Positions 8,824 through 18,336 of a stretch of DNA of 64,000 nucleotides are shown one piece after another (the stretch's first letter is position 1; every line of letters starts with the position of its first letter). The translations under genes and the position numbers were made by a program. The notes beneath the pieces are model-generated. The model saw only the letters and a list, made by a program, of their open reading frames with translations, was not told the DNA's origin and searched no databases. Source of the DNA: Sinorhizobium garamanticum (GTDB taxonomy: Bacteria; Pseudomonadota; Alphaproteobacteria; Rhizobiales; Rhizobiaceae); NCBI RefSeq assembly GCF_029892065.1, contig NZ_CP120375.1, positions 434,001 through 498,000 on the forward strand, in the 5' to 3' direction.

Positions 8824-9723
8824 TTGTCTCTTATTCATCTCCGTCGGCTTGAAGCCGAAGCCATTCATGTCATTCGAGAAGCCGTTGCAACGTTTTCATA
8901 TCCGGTCGCGCTTTATTCCATTGGAAAAGACTCGTCCGTTTTGTTGCATCTTGCAATGAAGGCGTTCTACCCGGCCAAACCGCCTTTTCCCTTTCTCCAT
9001 GTGGACACCAGATGGAAGTTCCGGGAGATGATTGCGTTTCGCGAGCGAATGGCGCGCGAGCTTGGGTTCAATCTCCTGGTGCACGTCAATCAGGACGGAA
9101 TCGATCAGGACATCGGGCCGTTCACGCACGGGTCCAACGTCCACACCCACGTCATGAAGACGATGGCGCTTAGGCAGGCGCTGGAGAAATACGGGTTCGA
9201 CGCGGCCCTCGCGGGAGCGCGACGCGACGAGGAGAAGTCGCGGGCCAAGGAGCGCGTCTTTTCCATCCGCAGCGCCCAGCACGGCTGGGACCCGAAGCGC
9301 CAGCGTCCCGAGATGTGGAAGACCTACAACACGCGGGTCGGCAACGGCGAGACGATGCGCGTCTTTCCGCTTTCCAATTGGACCGAATTCGACGTCTGGC
9401 AATATATCCTGCGCGAGAACATTCCGATCGTGCCGCTCTATTTTGCGGCCCGGCGACCGGTCGTGCGGCGCGACGGCATGCTGATCGTGGTGGATGACGA
9501 CCGCATGCCGATCCAGCCTGGCGAGGAGGTCGCGGAGCGCCTGGTGCGTTTCCGCACGCTCGGCTGCTATCCGCTGACCGGGGCGGTCGAATCCGAGGCT
9601 GCCACGCTTCCGGACATATTGCGAGAAATGCTGACTGTGCGCACATCCGAACGGCAGAGTCGCCTGATCGACACGGACGAGGTCGGGGCGATGGAGAAAA
9701 AGAAGCGGGAGGGGTACTTCTGA
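8824..9723 (+). CDS. nodP: sulfate adenylyltransferase subunit 2 NodP
   Basis: CysD-type ATP-sulfurylase small subunit, 299 residues. With NodQ it forms APS from ATP and sulfate, feeding PAPS to NodH. The PP-loop [10 protein letters not shown] is at about residues 32-41, and [17 protein letters not shown] and [13 protein letters not shown] are family hallmarks. Translation appears to start at TTG (8824), with AAGGCG about 6 bases upstream; no in-frame ATG would preserve the N-terminus. The stop TGA overlaps the nodQ ATG by one base (TGATG), so coupling is expected. It continues the nod gene array that starts at the nod box at 5414, although decayed sequence before it could hold its own promoter. 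Confidence 0.95.
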   Translation: MSLIHLRRLEAEAIHVIREAVATFSYPVALYSIGKDSSVLLHLAMKAFYPAKPPFPFLHVDTRWKFREMIAFRERMARELGFNLLVHVNQDGIDQDIGPFTHGSNVHTHVMKTMALRQALEKYGFDAALAGARRDEEKSRAKERVFSIRSAQHGWDPKRQRPEMWKTYNTRVGNGETMRVFPLSNWTEFDVWQYILRENIPIVPLYFAARRPVVRRDGMLIVVDDDRMPIQPGEEVAERLVRFRTLGCYPLTGAVESEAATLPDILREMLTVRTSERQSRLIDTDEVGAMEKKKREGYF

Positions 9724-11624
9724 TGTCGTATCTTCAAACCATGCCGCCGCATGACATCGAGGCGCATCTGGCCGAGCACGACAACAAGTCGATCCTGAGA
9801 TTCATCACCTGTGGCTCTGTCGACGACGGCAAGTCGACCCTGATCGGACGCTTGCTTTACGATGCGAAGCTGATCTTCGAGGATCAGTTGGCAAATCTCG
9901 GCCGCGTCGGCAGCCCAGGCGCCGCCAACGGGAAGGAGATCGATCTGGCCCTGCTTCTCGATGGGCTCGAGGCAGAACGTGAACAGGGCATCACCATCGA
10001 CGTCGCCTACCGCTATTTCGCCACGTCGAAGCGCAAGTTCATCGTCGCCGACACGCCCGGCCACGAGGAATATACGCGCAACATGGTGACCGGCGCTTCG
10101 ACCGCGGATCTCGCCATCATCCTGATCGACAGCCGCCAGGGCATTCTCCAGCAGACACGGCGCCATTCCTATATCGCCTCGCTGCTCGGCATCCGGCATG
10201 TCGTGCTGGCGGTCAACAAGATCGACCTGGTCGACTTCCGCCAGCAGGTATTCGACGAGATCGTCGAAGACTACCTGGTCTTTGCCAAGGAACTCGGCTT
10301 TGCCAGTGTTCGGCCGATCCCGATTTCCGCCCGTTACGGCGACAATGTCATCTCGGCTTCCGCGAACACGCCCTGGTACAAGGGGCCGGCTCTGCTTGAT
10401 TATCTGGAGACGGTTGAACTCGACCCGCCCGATCGGGAGAAGCCGTTCCGTTTCCCGGTCCAACTGGTCATGCGGCCAAACGCGGATTTCCGCGGCTATG
10501 CCGGACAGGTTGCGTCCGGCAGGATCTCGGTCGGCGATCCGGTGGTCGTCGCGAAATCCGGGCAACGCTCGTCAGTCAAGGCGATCGTCACCTATGACGG
10601 CAACGTCGAGACGGCGGGGGAGGGCGAGGCTGTAACGCTCGTGCTTTCGGATGAGGTCGACGCCTCGCGCGGCAACATGCTCGTCGCCCCCGGCTCGCGG
10701 CCCTTCGTGGCGGACCAGTTCCAGGCGCATGTTATCTGGTTCGACGCCAATGCGATGATGCCAGGGCGCAGCTACATTCTCAGGACCGAGACGGACAGCG
10801 TCAGCGCGACGGTGACGACGCTCAAGCACCAGGTCAACATCAACAGCTTCATACGCGAGGCGGCGAAGTCGCTGCAGATGAACGAAGTGGGCGTCTGCAA
10901 CATCTCGACGCAGACGCCAATTGCCTTCGACGCCTACAAGGACAACCGGGCGACAGGCAACTTCATCTTCGTCGACCGGGTGACGAACGCCACCGTCGGC
11001 GCCGGCATGATCGACTTCCCGCTGCGCCGCGCCGACAATGTCCATTGGCATGCGCTCGACGTGAACAAGGGCGCGCGCAGCGCGATGAAGAACCAGCGGC
11101 CTGCCGTGCTTTGGTTCACAGGCCTTTCCGGCTCCGGCAAATCGACGATTGCGAACACGCTGGACCGGATCCTGCATGCGCGCGGCAAGCACACCTATCT
11201 GCTCGACGGCGACAATGTGCGCCACGGGCTCAATCGGGACCTCGGCTTTACCGAAGAGGATCGCGTCGAGAACATCCGCCGCGTGGCCGAGGTCGCCAAG
11301 CTCATGGCCGACGCCGGCCTGATCGTGCTCGTGTCCTTCATTTCTCCGTTCCGCGACGAACGGCGCATGGCGCGAGAGCTGATGGACGAGCGCGAGTTCA
11401 TCGAGATATTCGTCGATACCCCGCTCGACGAGTGCGCGCGTCGCGATCCGAAAGGGCTCTATGAGAAGGCGCTCGCCGGCAAGATTGCGAACTTCACCGG
11501 GGTGTCCTCGCCCTATGAGGTCCCGGAGAACCCGGAATTGCATGTGCGGACGGTCGGCCATGAGCCGATCGATCTGGCGCTTGAGATCGAGGCATTCCTC
11601 GAGAAGAGGATGGACGACGAATGA
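9723..11624 (+). CDS. nodQ: bifunctional sulfate adenylyltransferase subunit 1 / APS kinase NodQ
   Basis: Two-domain enzyme of 633 residues. The N-terminal CysN-type GTPase has GSVDDGKS at 31-38, DTPGHE at 110-115 and NKID at 165-168, and drives APS synthesis together with NodP. The C-terminal APS kinase domain carries GLSGSGKST at about 467-475 and makes PAPS. This is the activated sulfate donor for NodH encoded leftward at 4.1-4.8 kb. The ATG overlaps the nodP stop. Immediately after the nodQ stop the sequence turns into a decayed repA on the opposite strand, so this is the end of the nodFEGPQ array. Confidence 0.96.
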   Translation: MSYLQTMPPHDIEAHLAEHDNKSILRFITCGSVDDGKSTLIGRLLYDAKLIFEDQLANLGRVGSPGAANGKEIDLALLLDGLEAEREQGITIDVAYRYFATSKRKFIVADTPGHEEYTRNMVTGASTADLAIILIDSRQGILQQTRRHSYIASLLGIRHVVLAVNKIDLVDFRQQVFDEIVEDYLVFAKELGFASVRPIPISARYGDNVISASANTPWYKGPALLDYLETVELDPPDREKPFRFPVQLVMRPNADFRGYAGQVASGRISVGDPVVVAKSGQRSSVKAIVTYDGNVETAGEGEAVTLVLSDEVDASRGNMLVAPGSRPFVADQFQAHVIWFDANAMMPGRSYILRTETDSVSATVTTLKHQVNINSFIREAAKSLQMNEVGVCNISTQTPIAFDAYKDNRATGNFIFVDRVTNATVGAGMIDFPLRRADNVHWHALDVNKGARSAMKNQRPAVLWFTGLSGSGKSTIANTLDRILHARGKHTYLLDGDNVRHGLNRDLGFTEEDRVENIRRVAEVAKLMADAGLIVLVSFISPFRDERRMARELMDEREFIEIFVDTPLDECARRDPKGLYEKALAGKIANFTGVSSPYEVPENPELHVRTVGHEPIDLALEIEAFLEKRMDDE

Positions 11625-11649
11625 TGCCCCTTTGCGAAATGCTTGCATT

Positions 11650-12675
11650 AACGGAGTCCAGAGCCCGGTCGTAAGTCGACTTGCGCACCTGGCCCTTTTC
11701 GATCTCGGTGGCTGTCAGCACGTCGGTGCCGAGCAGGCTGCGCAGAAGCCCGACGATCCGAAACTGCGGCGCATCAAACGGCTCGTGCCTGGTCACGATG
11801 TACTTGATGAACTCGTGCTGAAGGTCGCCGCCGGCTTTTCTGACAACGGAAAGCAGGTCCGATGTTACGAGCAGAAACCGCGACATCGAAGCGACGTCGA
11901 CCACTTGAGGATGAATTGTGATGAGAAGAGAGGTGGCGGCACAGACCGCGCCGAGAGTCAGTTACCCGAGCTGCGGCGGGCAGTCTATAACGACGAGGTT
12001 ATATTCCTGCTCAACCTCCGCAATGGCCGCTCCGACGCGCTTGAAGAACACTTCTCCGTTTCTTGAGCGCTCGTTCAGTGCCCGCAGAGTTTCATGCTCG
12101 TATTCCATGAGCTCGAGATTTCCAGGTACGAGGTCGAGTCCGTCGAAACAGGTCTTTCTGATGATCTCCTTCAGCGGCCGTCGCTTCTCGTCGTATCGAA
12201 TCGCTTCGCTTCATACAGCGTCTCTCCATCGCAACGTCGAACTCCGGCTGCACCCCAAGCATGGATGTCGGCGAGGCTTTTGGATCGAGATCGACCGCCA
12301 GCACCCGATAGCCGGCCAGCGCAAGATATTGCGCGAGGTATTGTGGTCGTGGTTTGCCGATCGATCTTGAAATTCGTAACCGCGATCGTCTGGAGCTTCT
12401 CACCTGGCCGCCTTCGAGGAGATAAGTGATGGCGTCCGTCGGCTTAATTGAAGGCCATGTGGTGGCGCTGCTCGTTTTTCTGAGCAACTGTGTAGGATCG
12501 TCTGCCGTTCAACGAGACCTCCGGCGTGCGGCCCTTGCCGTCGATCGAAAGCTGGCGGAGATACCCGTCAGAGACGCACACCACTTGCGCAGCTTCACCA
12601 GACGTCAACGGTCTGAGTGTCTTCTGCCATAGCGGCGGAAACAAACGCCACGCAGCAGCTTTAGCTGCCTGGAAA
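11650..12675 (-). pseudogene. plasmid partition/replication gene repA, frameshifted remnant
   Basis: Read leftward, three frames in turn match RepA (ParA type) of repABC replicons. The N-terminal RLFPPLWQKTLRPLTSGEAA and SDGYLRQLSIDGKG lie near 12550-12660. The middle QYLALAGYRVLAVDLDPKAS lies near 12250-12330. The C-terminal SMSRFLLVTSDLLSVVRKAGG and FIKYIVTRHEPFDAPQ lie near 11770-11900. Frames change several times and the Walker A region is damaged, so no full protein can be made. No repB or repC follows. It directly abuts nodQ, which suggests that a plasmid replicon was rearranged next to the nod genes. Confidence 0.85.
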
Positions 12676-12961
12676 GGTGTTTCGCGTGCCGCTCGACGCG
12701 GACATCTATCGTCGAGACGGTTTGAATATTCACGTGAGGTATTTCCTTCCGATGCGCTTTTCAGGCATCTTTCCCGTAAAAAGCGTATCGAAGATGCCAT
12801 CATTCGGAAATCTCGGCAACGCGGACCTTTACTTGGTCAGCCGACCTAAAAGTTGGCCGTCGTCAACTCCGATTGAATAGTAGGCTGAATCGAAACCGAT
12901 TGTCTGCGTCGCGGCAACCGTCCACAGACACGTTCGAAGCGCGAAACTGATCTGAGGCCCC

Positions 12962-13837
12962 TCACTGCGACGGCGCCCTTTGCTTCTCATGCAGATAGTC
13001 GGCTGCTGCCTGAGCGTCGGCGGCCGCGGTGATGATCGCCCGCTTGTCGTTCTTTAGCACCTTGAGCCAGCTTTCTAGATAAGTTGCAGTGTTGTCGCGA
13101 GGATCGTGGGCCACTCCAAGATCGGCGCAGAGGAACGAAGCGGACAGCTCGGCAACCAGCTCCTCGATGGCGTAGCTTTCACTGCCGAATCGGCCGCTCA
13201 AGTCACGGTCGAGGCGATGCTTTGCGCCTGACCAATGCGACGTTTCGTGAAGCAAGGTCGAGTAAAGGTGAACCTCGTCGACGAACCGTGCCCGATCGGG
13301 CATGAGGATATCGTCGGGGGCGGGACGATAGCACGCGGTTGTTCCGCCGTAGGTGATCGCCGCGCCGGTGTTGCGGACGAAGGTTTCCACGGTCTCGAGA
13401 TGCGGGACTGGCGTCGCCGGCAGCTCCTCGACGGGTCGATAGAACCGGTCTGGAAGGTTCTCGATCTGCTCGACGTTGAAGACCGTGTAGCCCTTCAGAT
13501 ACGGGATTGCGCGGTCGTCGTCATCTTCGCGCTCCTTGGGGGTGAAGGTGCCGTACTTGACGACGAGGGACCCTTTCTCGCCCTTTCGAACCTGGCCGTC
13601 GAGATCCTGAGCTTGGCGGTAGGTCATCCAGGTGTTTTCCTCGTAGCCGGCGAGCTCGCTTGCAAGCCACAGCATCAGGACGTTGATCCCGCGATAGGCT
13701 TCGCCTGTTGCGCGGCACGGAACGAGGGAGCCGCGGCTGTTTCCGCGCCAGGGCCGAATCCACGGCTTTGTGCCGGCTTCAAGCTGCTCGATGATGGCAT
13801 CGGTGATGCGCTGGTAGGTGTCCTTGATGCTCTGCAT
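12962..13837 (-). CDS. ardC: ArdC-type antirestriction protein (ssDNA-binding plus zinc-peptidase-like)
   Basis: Protein of 291 residues. The N-terminal ArdC domain (DUF1738, about residues 5-130: DAIIEQLEAGTKPWIRPW) binds single-stranded DNA. The C-terminal half is a zincin-like domain with LLHETSHWSG at about 200-209, where HETSH is the HExxH metal motif, and EELVAELSASFLC, supplying the third ligand region. ArdC proteins protect incoming plasmid DNA from host restriction during conjugation. The start at 13837 is chosen because GGAAGGAG lies 7-8 bases upstream; the longer frame to 13912 lacks one. It is common on conjugative plasmids of rhizobia, in keeping with the repA remnant next to it. 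Confidence 0.88.
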   Translation of the reverse strand: MQSIKDTYQRITDAIIEQLEAGTKPWIRPWRGNSRGSLVPCRATGEAYRGINVLMLWLASELAGYEENTWMTYRQAQDLDGQVRKGEKGSLVVKYGTFTPKEREDDDDRAIPYLKGYTVFNVEQIENLPDRFYRPVEELPATPVPHLETVETFVRNTGAAITYGGTTACYRPAPDDILMPDRARFVDEVHLYSTLLHETSHWSGAKHRLDRDLSGRFGSESYAIEELVAELSASFLCADLGVAHDPRDNTATYLESWLKVLKNDKRAIITAAADAQAAADYLHEKQRAPSQ

Positions 13838-14057
13838 TGCCGTCTCCTTCCGTTGGTTGACGGCAAAAAACGGAGATAGCCGAAGCGAGCCCATGCACCC
13901 GAAGGGCCGCAACAGAGTGAAGGACCGCGCCAGCGGTTGCGTGGGGGAGGGGCTATCGTAGCTTGTCCGTCAAATCACCCAACAGAAGGGGAGGGCGTAG
14001 AGCATTGGCGCCGCCTGCTCACGATAGCTCTTGCCGTTTTAAAAGCCGCTTGGCCGG

Positions 14058-14683
14058 TTACCGCCCGCGATCGTGGTCGTCGCGCTCACGGCTGCGCTGT
14101 GCCGCCATTTGCGCCTCGATCGCCATCAACTCCGGGTTATGGTCCTGCTGGGGCTGCCTCGCTGGCGCCGCCTGCGATTGCGCCTCCTGCGCCGGCTGCT
14201 CTCGCAACAGGAGGGAAAAGTCCGACCGGGCGGTGAAGGTAATTTCCTCGTCGTCTGGCAACCTCTCCGGCAGGTCCGCGCGATCGGCGACGACAATCCC
14301 TTGATCTGTCACAAGGCTGGCAACGCGATTGTCGTGGCCGAGAACCGTTCCTGTGATTTCCTCGCCCGGCCGGGCGGTGCGAACATGGTGTTGCAGGGGC
14401 TCCTCGCCGACCACCCGCAAGTCTTCGAATGCGGATCGGATGCACCCCTGCGGGCCGGGTTCATCGCGTCCTCAATGACGTGTTTCATCACCGGATTGGA
14501 CGGGTCGTTCGTGGTCTCGATTGACGCCTCGATCATGCGCGGGTTGGTGATTACCGAAACGTCGACTAACTGCCAAACGAACGCCTCTTGGGCCCTTCCG
14601 CTTCCCTCCTGAAAAGGATGCACGTACTTCAGCTCTGGGAGTCCTTTTTTGTCGATTGCCACGCTATTTTGCTTTTTTGCCAC
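14058..14683 (-). pseudogene. unknown plasmid gene with a frameshift
   Basis: Starting at GTG (14683, with AAGG upstream), one frame encodes a protein-like N-terminus (ELKYVHPFQEGSGRAQEAFV...VMKHVIEDAMNPARRG). Near 14455 the sensible frame switches to the one that continues IRSAFEDLRVVGEEPLQHH and ends at 14058 in a Gln/Arg-rich tail. The middle part (about ITGTVLGHDNRVASLVTDQG) suggests a small beta-rich domain such as those at the C-termini of plasmid mobilisation proteins, but I do not recognise the family. A single-base change would restore one frame of about 208 codons, so a sequencing error is possible. Confidence 0.5.
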
Positions 14684-14881
14684 TATGTTGCCTTTAGGGC
14701 AGCATCGGTGACCTATCTCGCTCAGCAAGATCATTCCTGTCCCGGAGCTTGCTTCACGCGCATTCCGGGAGAATCTCCAAATATCAACTCGCAAGGATTG
14801 TGGCAAGATTTGCTGGGCGGCGCTATTGGGCGTCGCGCGATTGCCGAATAGCCGGCTTTCTAACCGCAACCAAATGACCTT

Positions 14882-14900
14882 CGCGAGCCGGAGGCTCGCG
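14882..14900 (-). terminator. candidate hairpin after the ABC transporter gene
   Basis: CGCGAGCC and GGCTCGCG form a perfect 8-base stem with a 3-base loop, 16 bases beyond the ABC transporter stop codon. There is only a weak T-rich tail on the minus strand, so termination is plausible but not certain. Confidence 0.4.
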
Positions 14901-14915
14901 GGCCCACATGTTCCT

Positions 14916-16787
14916 TCAAGGCGACAGAGGCGTCGCCTCGACCCTATCAGCAATGTAGCCACCCGTCTGCCGCTTCCATAGCCGTGCGTAGAGCCCGTCT
15001 CGTTCGAGTAGCACCGACGGCGTTCCTTCCTCGATGATGCGGCCTTTATCGAGCACGACGATCCGGTCCATGCTGGCAATGGTGGAGAGGCGATGCGCGA
15101 TGGCGATCACCGTCTTTCCCTCCATCAGTAGGGCGAGCTTGTCCTGCACCGCGGCCTCGGCTTCGCTGTCCAATGCTGACGTTGCCTCGTCGAGCACAAG
15201 AATGGGCGCATCCTTAAGCAGGACGCGGGCGATGGCGACGCGCTGGCGCTGGCCCCCGGACAGTTTTACACCGCGGTCGCCGACGAATGCGTCGTATCCA
15301 GTGCGGCCTTCGCTGTCCTTGAGATTGGCGATGAAGCCGTCCGCCTCGGCCAGTATCGCGGCATGTTTCACCTCTTCCCACGACGCGCTTGGCCGGCCGT
15401 AGCGGATATTGTCGCCGACCGAGCGATGCAGCAGCGACACATCCTGGGTGACCACGCCAATGCTCTCACGCAGGCTCGCCTGCGTGACGCTGCGTATATC
15501 CTGCCCGTCTATGGAGATCGCGCCGCCCTTCAGCTCGAAGAAGCGGAGGAGCAGGCTGACCAGGGTCGACTTGCCGGCGCCGGAAAGACCCACAAGCCCC
15601 ACCTTCTCGCCGGCGCGCACGGTGAGCGACAGGCCTTCGATCACACCCTGTCCCTGCCGGTATTCAAACTGTACGTTCCTGAACTTGACCTCGCCGGCCG
15701 TCACCGTGAGCGACCTGGCGTTCGGCATGTCGATGATCGTCGGCGGCGTGGTCACGACGGGCATGGCGTCGCGGATCGTTCCCACCGCTTGGAAAATCTG
15801 CTGGCCCATCTGCAGGAAAGCACGCGAGTTGGCGTTGAGCCGCAGCACGATCGCGATCGAGGCGACGAACTGGCCGATGGTGACGAATCCGCCCACAAGT
15901 CCCCAGAAGCCTATGGTGGAAATAGCGAGTGTGAGGACAGTATTGACCAGGATGACGCTCGTGTCGGTCGTCAAGTGGATGCGCCTTTCGCGCTGCTGGG
16001 TCTGGATGGCGTTCTCCATGATGTTGCGCATCGCGCCCGCCTCGCTGTCTTCTGCCGCGAACAGCTTTACCATCTGGATGTTGCTATAGAGGTCGGTCAT
16101 GGCGCCGACGACGAGGCTGCGAGCGCGGGCGGTCTTGCGCGAACGCTCAGAAAAATGCGGCACGGCTGCCGCCGCAAGCGCGATGTTGGCCGCGATCCAG
16201 ACGAAGACGGGAAGCGCCAGCGGCCAGGACAGCGCGCCGAGCAGAACGAGTGAGCCGACAAACTGCACCGAGAAGAGCGGTACCTGGTAAAAGGCCACGA
16301 CGATCTGCTGCTGCACGGCGGACGCGACCTGGGAAATGCGCGTGGCCACCTGGCCGGCAAACAGGTCGTGGAAGAAGGCGAGGTCCTGACGCTCCACCGC
16401 CTTGTGACCCTGCCATTGCATCGCGGCCGGCATGCATACCGCCACCGTCTGCGAGTTCAGCGTGTTACCGAGGAAGATCAGCAGCGGCAGCACCGGGAAA
16501 ATCAGCACACCGAGGACGGCCAGCGTCGGCCAATCCTCTTCGAGGAAAGCGGCTGCGCCCTTGGCGGTCACCCCGTCCACGACGAAGGAAATGCCCCAGA
16601 TCGTCGCGAGATTGATGCCTTCGATGGCAATCATGAGGATGGCGACGGCCGCGAGCACGCCGCGGAACATCGAGGCGAAATGCACGAGCAGCGCGAAAGG
16701 CCCGCGTGACGGCAGCGGCGTGTAAGGAATATCGAGCGGACGAATGAGCGTCTCAAAGGGACGATAGATGAGATCCGAAAACGACAT
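14916..16787 (-). CDS. ABC exporter, fused membrane and ATPase domains
   Basis: Half-transporter of 623 residues that would work as a homodimer in the inner membrane. About six hydrophobic segments lie in residues 30-330. The nucleotide-binding domain follows with Walker A GLSGAGKST (about 399), signature LSGGQRQRVAIA (about 508), Walker B ILVLDEATSALD (about 530) and the H-loop His in AIAHRLST (about 562). This is the MsbA/multidrug and lipid exporter type. The substrate is not evident. It stands alone, with no periplasmic partner and no coupled neighbours. Composition is not obviously foreign. The start at 16787 places MSFSDLIYRPFETLIRPLDIPY at the N-terminus, usual for rhizobial members of this group. 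Confidence 0.9.
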   Translation of the reverse strand: MSFSDLIYRPFETLIRPLDIPYTPLPSRGPFALLVHFASMFRGVLAAVAILMIAIEGINLATIWGISFVVDGVTAKGAAAFLEEDWPTLAVLGVLIFPVLPLLIFLGNTLNSQTVAVCMPAAMQWQGHKAVERQDLAFFHDLFAGQVATRISQVASAVQQQIVVAFYQVPLFSVQFVGSLVLLGALSWPLALPVFVWIAANIALAAAAVPHFSERSRKTARARSLVVGAMTDLYSNIQMVKLFAAEDSEAGAMRNIMENAIQTQQRERRIHLTTDTSVILVNTVLTLAISTIGFWGLVGGFVTIGQFVASIAIVLRLNANSRAFLQMGQQIFQAVGTIRDAMPVVTTPPTIIDMPNARSLTVTAGEVKFRNVQFEYRQGQGVIEGLSLTVRAGEKVGLVGLSGAGKSTLVSLLLRFFELKGGAISIDGQDIRSVTQASLRESIGVVTQDVSLLHRSVGDNIRYGRPSASWEEVKHAAILAEADGFIANLKDSEGRTGYDAFVGDRGVKLSGGQRQRVAIARVLLKDAPILVLDEATSALDSEAEAAVQDKLALLMEGKTVIAIAHRLSTIASMDRIVVLDKGRIIEEGTPSVLLERDGLYARLWKRQTGGYIADRVEATPLSP

Positions 16788-17225
16788 GGCGGCTCCGGCT
16801 GAGGGAGTAAAGGGGCGGCGCGAAGGGAATCATTGATCCTTTCTGCCGCGAGAAATCGATATTTGAATATATTGGTGCGTCAGCGGCGCCGATCCGGACA
16901 GAGTGCGAGCGGAGCGAGCGAAATGCAACTCCTGATGACGGAAGATCTTGGCTTCTCATCTGAGGGCTGTCTGCTGTAGCCTATGTCACCAACGGTGTGT
17001 GGGCGGGCGGCCGAAATCTCTTGCCGGCGGCTATAAGCCGGCAAATCTCAAAAGCTCTTATACCGCCCAGACGAAGCGACTTTTGCAGCCGTCTGATATG
17101 GCAATGGGGCAAAGACTGCTTCGAGCCCGGGTCCAGTCATTCCCGCCACGCTTCGCGGACGACCGATGTGCGCCCCAGACGGTCGTTAAGGCACCCGGTT
17201 TGTCGTTCTGAAAGCTGCCGGTCGG
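16788..17225. other. intergenic, no gene seen
   Basis: About 440 bases between the ABC exporter start and the 3' end of the P-loop protein. Short frames on both strands have no recognisable features. Confidence 0.5.
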
Positions 17226-17777
17226 CTACGAAAGCGCCAATGCCGCAATCACAATACTTTCAGGGCTTCCGGGGAGTTGAGCGAGGATATCGTCGACGAT
17301 ACTCGGGACGGTACCGGCCGTGTCGATATTGATGCCAGCGGGAAGATATTCCCGGGTGTGATGGTAGCGGAGTACCAGCGCCCGCTCGGCCGGCTCGAAG
17401 CCCGGCTCATTCGGCCGCCCATCTAATCGTCGGTTCAACGTCTCAAGGTCGATGTCGAGCACGAAAACCTTGTCGAATAGGTCCAGGAATTTGTGGAAAT
17501 TGCGCGAGCCGCCACAGAAGAAGATGACAGGATGGGTGGTGTCGGCAGCAATAGCCCGGACCTTGTCGACCGGCCAGATCCAGTGCGCGTATCCCCAAAC
17601 CATGCGGTCCGCGCCTTTGGGCGGCCCTGCGAGTGCCTGGCCTGTCTCGGGGTCGCCAACATAGGCCAAGACCCGGTCACCATGGACGACATGGTAGCCC
17701 CGCCGCTCCAGTTCGGTAGCGACAGACGTTTTTCCAGTGCCGGAACCGCCCTCGATCAGATAGTTCTTGATGCCCAT
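17226..17777 (-). CDS. small P-loop nucleoside/nucleotide kinase-like protein
   Basis: Protein of about 183 residues (an ATG at 17801 would add 8). Walker A is GGSGTGKTS at about residues 10-18 of this start. A dinucleotide-kinase-like layout follows: HVVHGDRV, then PVIFFCGGSRNFHKFLDLFDKVFVLDID (Walker B-like strand) and LNRRLDGRPNEPG, resembling a lid. This is the general shape of shikimate/adenylate-kinase-like proteins annotated as AAA or nucleoside kinases. The true substrate is unknown. It stands alone, and the sequence beyond its start holds only a degraded frame. Confidence 0.7.
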   Translation of the reverse strand: MGIKNYLIEGGSGTGKTSVATELERRGYHVVHGDRVLAYVGDPETGQALAGPPKGADRMVWGYAHWIWPVDKVRAIAADTTHPVIFFCGGSRNFHKFLDLFDKVFVLDIDLETLNRRLDGRPNEPGFEPAERALVLRYHHTREYLPAGINIDTAGTVPSIVDDILAQLPGSPESIVIAALALS

Positions 17778-18336
17778 GGGGGCTCTTATCATGGCCTTCA
17801 ATCCGGTGAGAAGAGTCTTTCCGGGCGGGCGCTCCCCTACTCAGTTCATCGTCGAGGCCGAGTAGTAGAGCCGCCCGACGGGATTGATATTGTCTTCAAG
17901 TGTGTCGCCGGCCGTCGGCTCGACCACCATCCACATGCCGTCGGTCTTGAGCGACTTGCGGATGCCGGGCCGCTTTGCGCCCCATTTCGGTCCTTCACAT
18001 CACCCCCCTCGCTCTATTGAAAGCGGTCGGTCTCTTGCGCCAAATACAGACCTTATCGATTTGCGTCGCCGACCTATCTCTTGTCGCGTTTCCAGCCTGC
18101 GATTGAAGCCGCAGAAATAGGTCTATGATTTATACAGCGCAACTGGACTAGCCGTTCTGTCGACGGCCGCGATCGTAAAGCCTCAAAATATCGCGGGAAA
18201 GTTGAAATCTCTATTTATTAAGGCGTTGCCACCTCACCGACTTCCTATACACCTTCTTCAAAGGCTGCCACGTTCGCGGCTAGAGATGGGATGTAAACCG
18301 AGCCACGGAATTGTTTCAGTGTATTCTTTACTACGC
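17778..18336. other. region before the YobI-like gene, decayed frame on minus strand
   Basis: About 560 bases. Minus-strand codons around 17840-17990 read as a protein C-terminus (KSLKTDGMWMVVEPTAGD, ending in a stop near 17840) but no start is found, suggesting a truncated gene of unknown family. The remainder is the leader of the gene at 18337, where no clear ribosome-binding site is visible. Confidence 0.4.

Noticed and set aside
11461..12066. 201-codon plus-strand frame after nodQ.
   Set aside because: It is antisense to the repA relic, which explains the sequence better.
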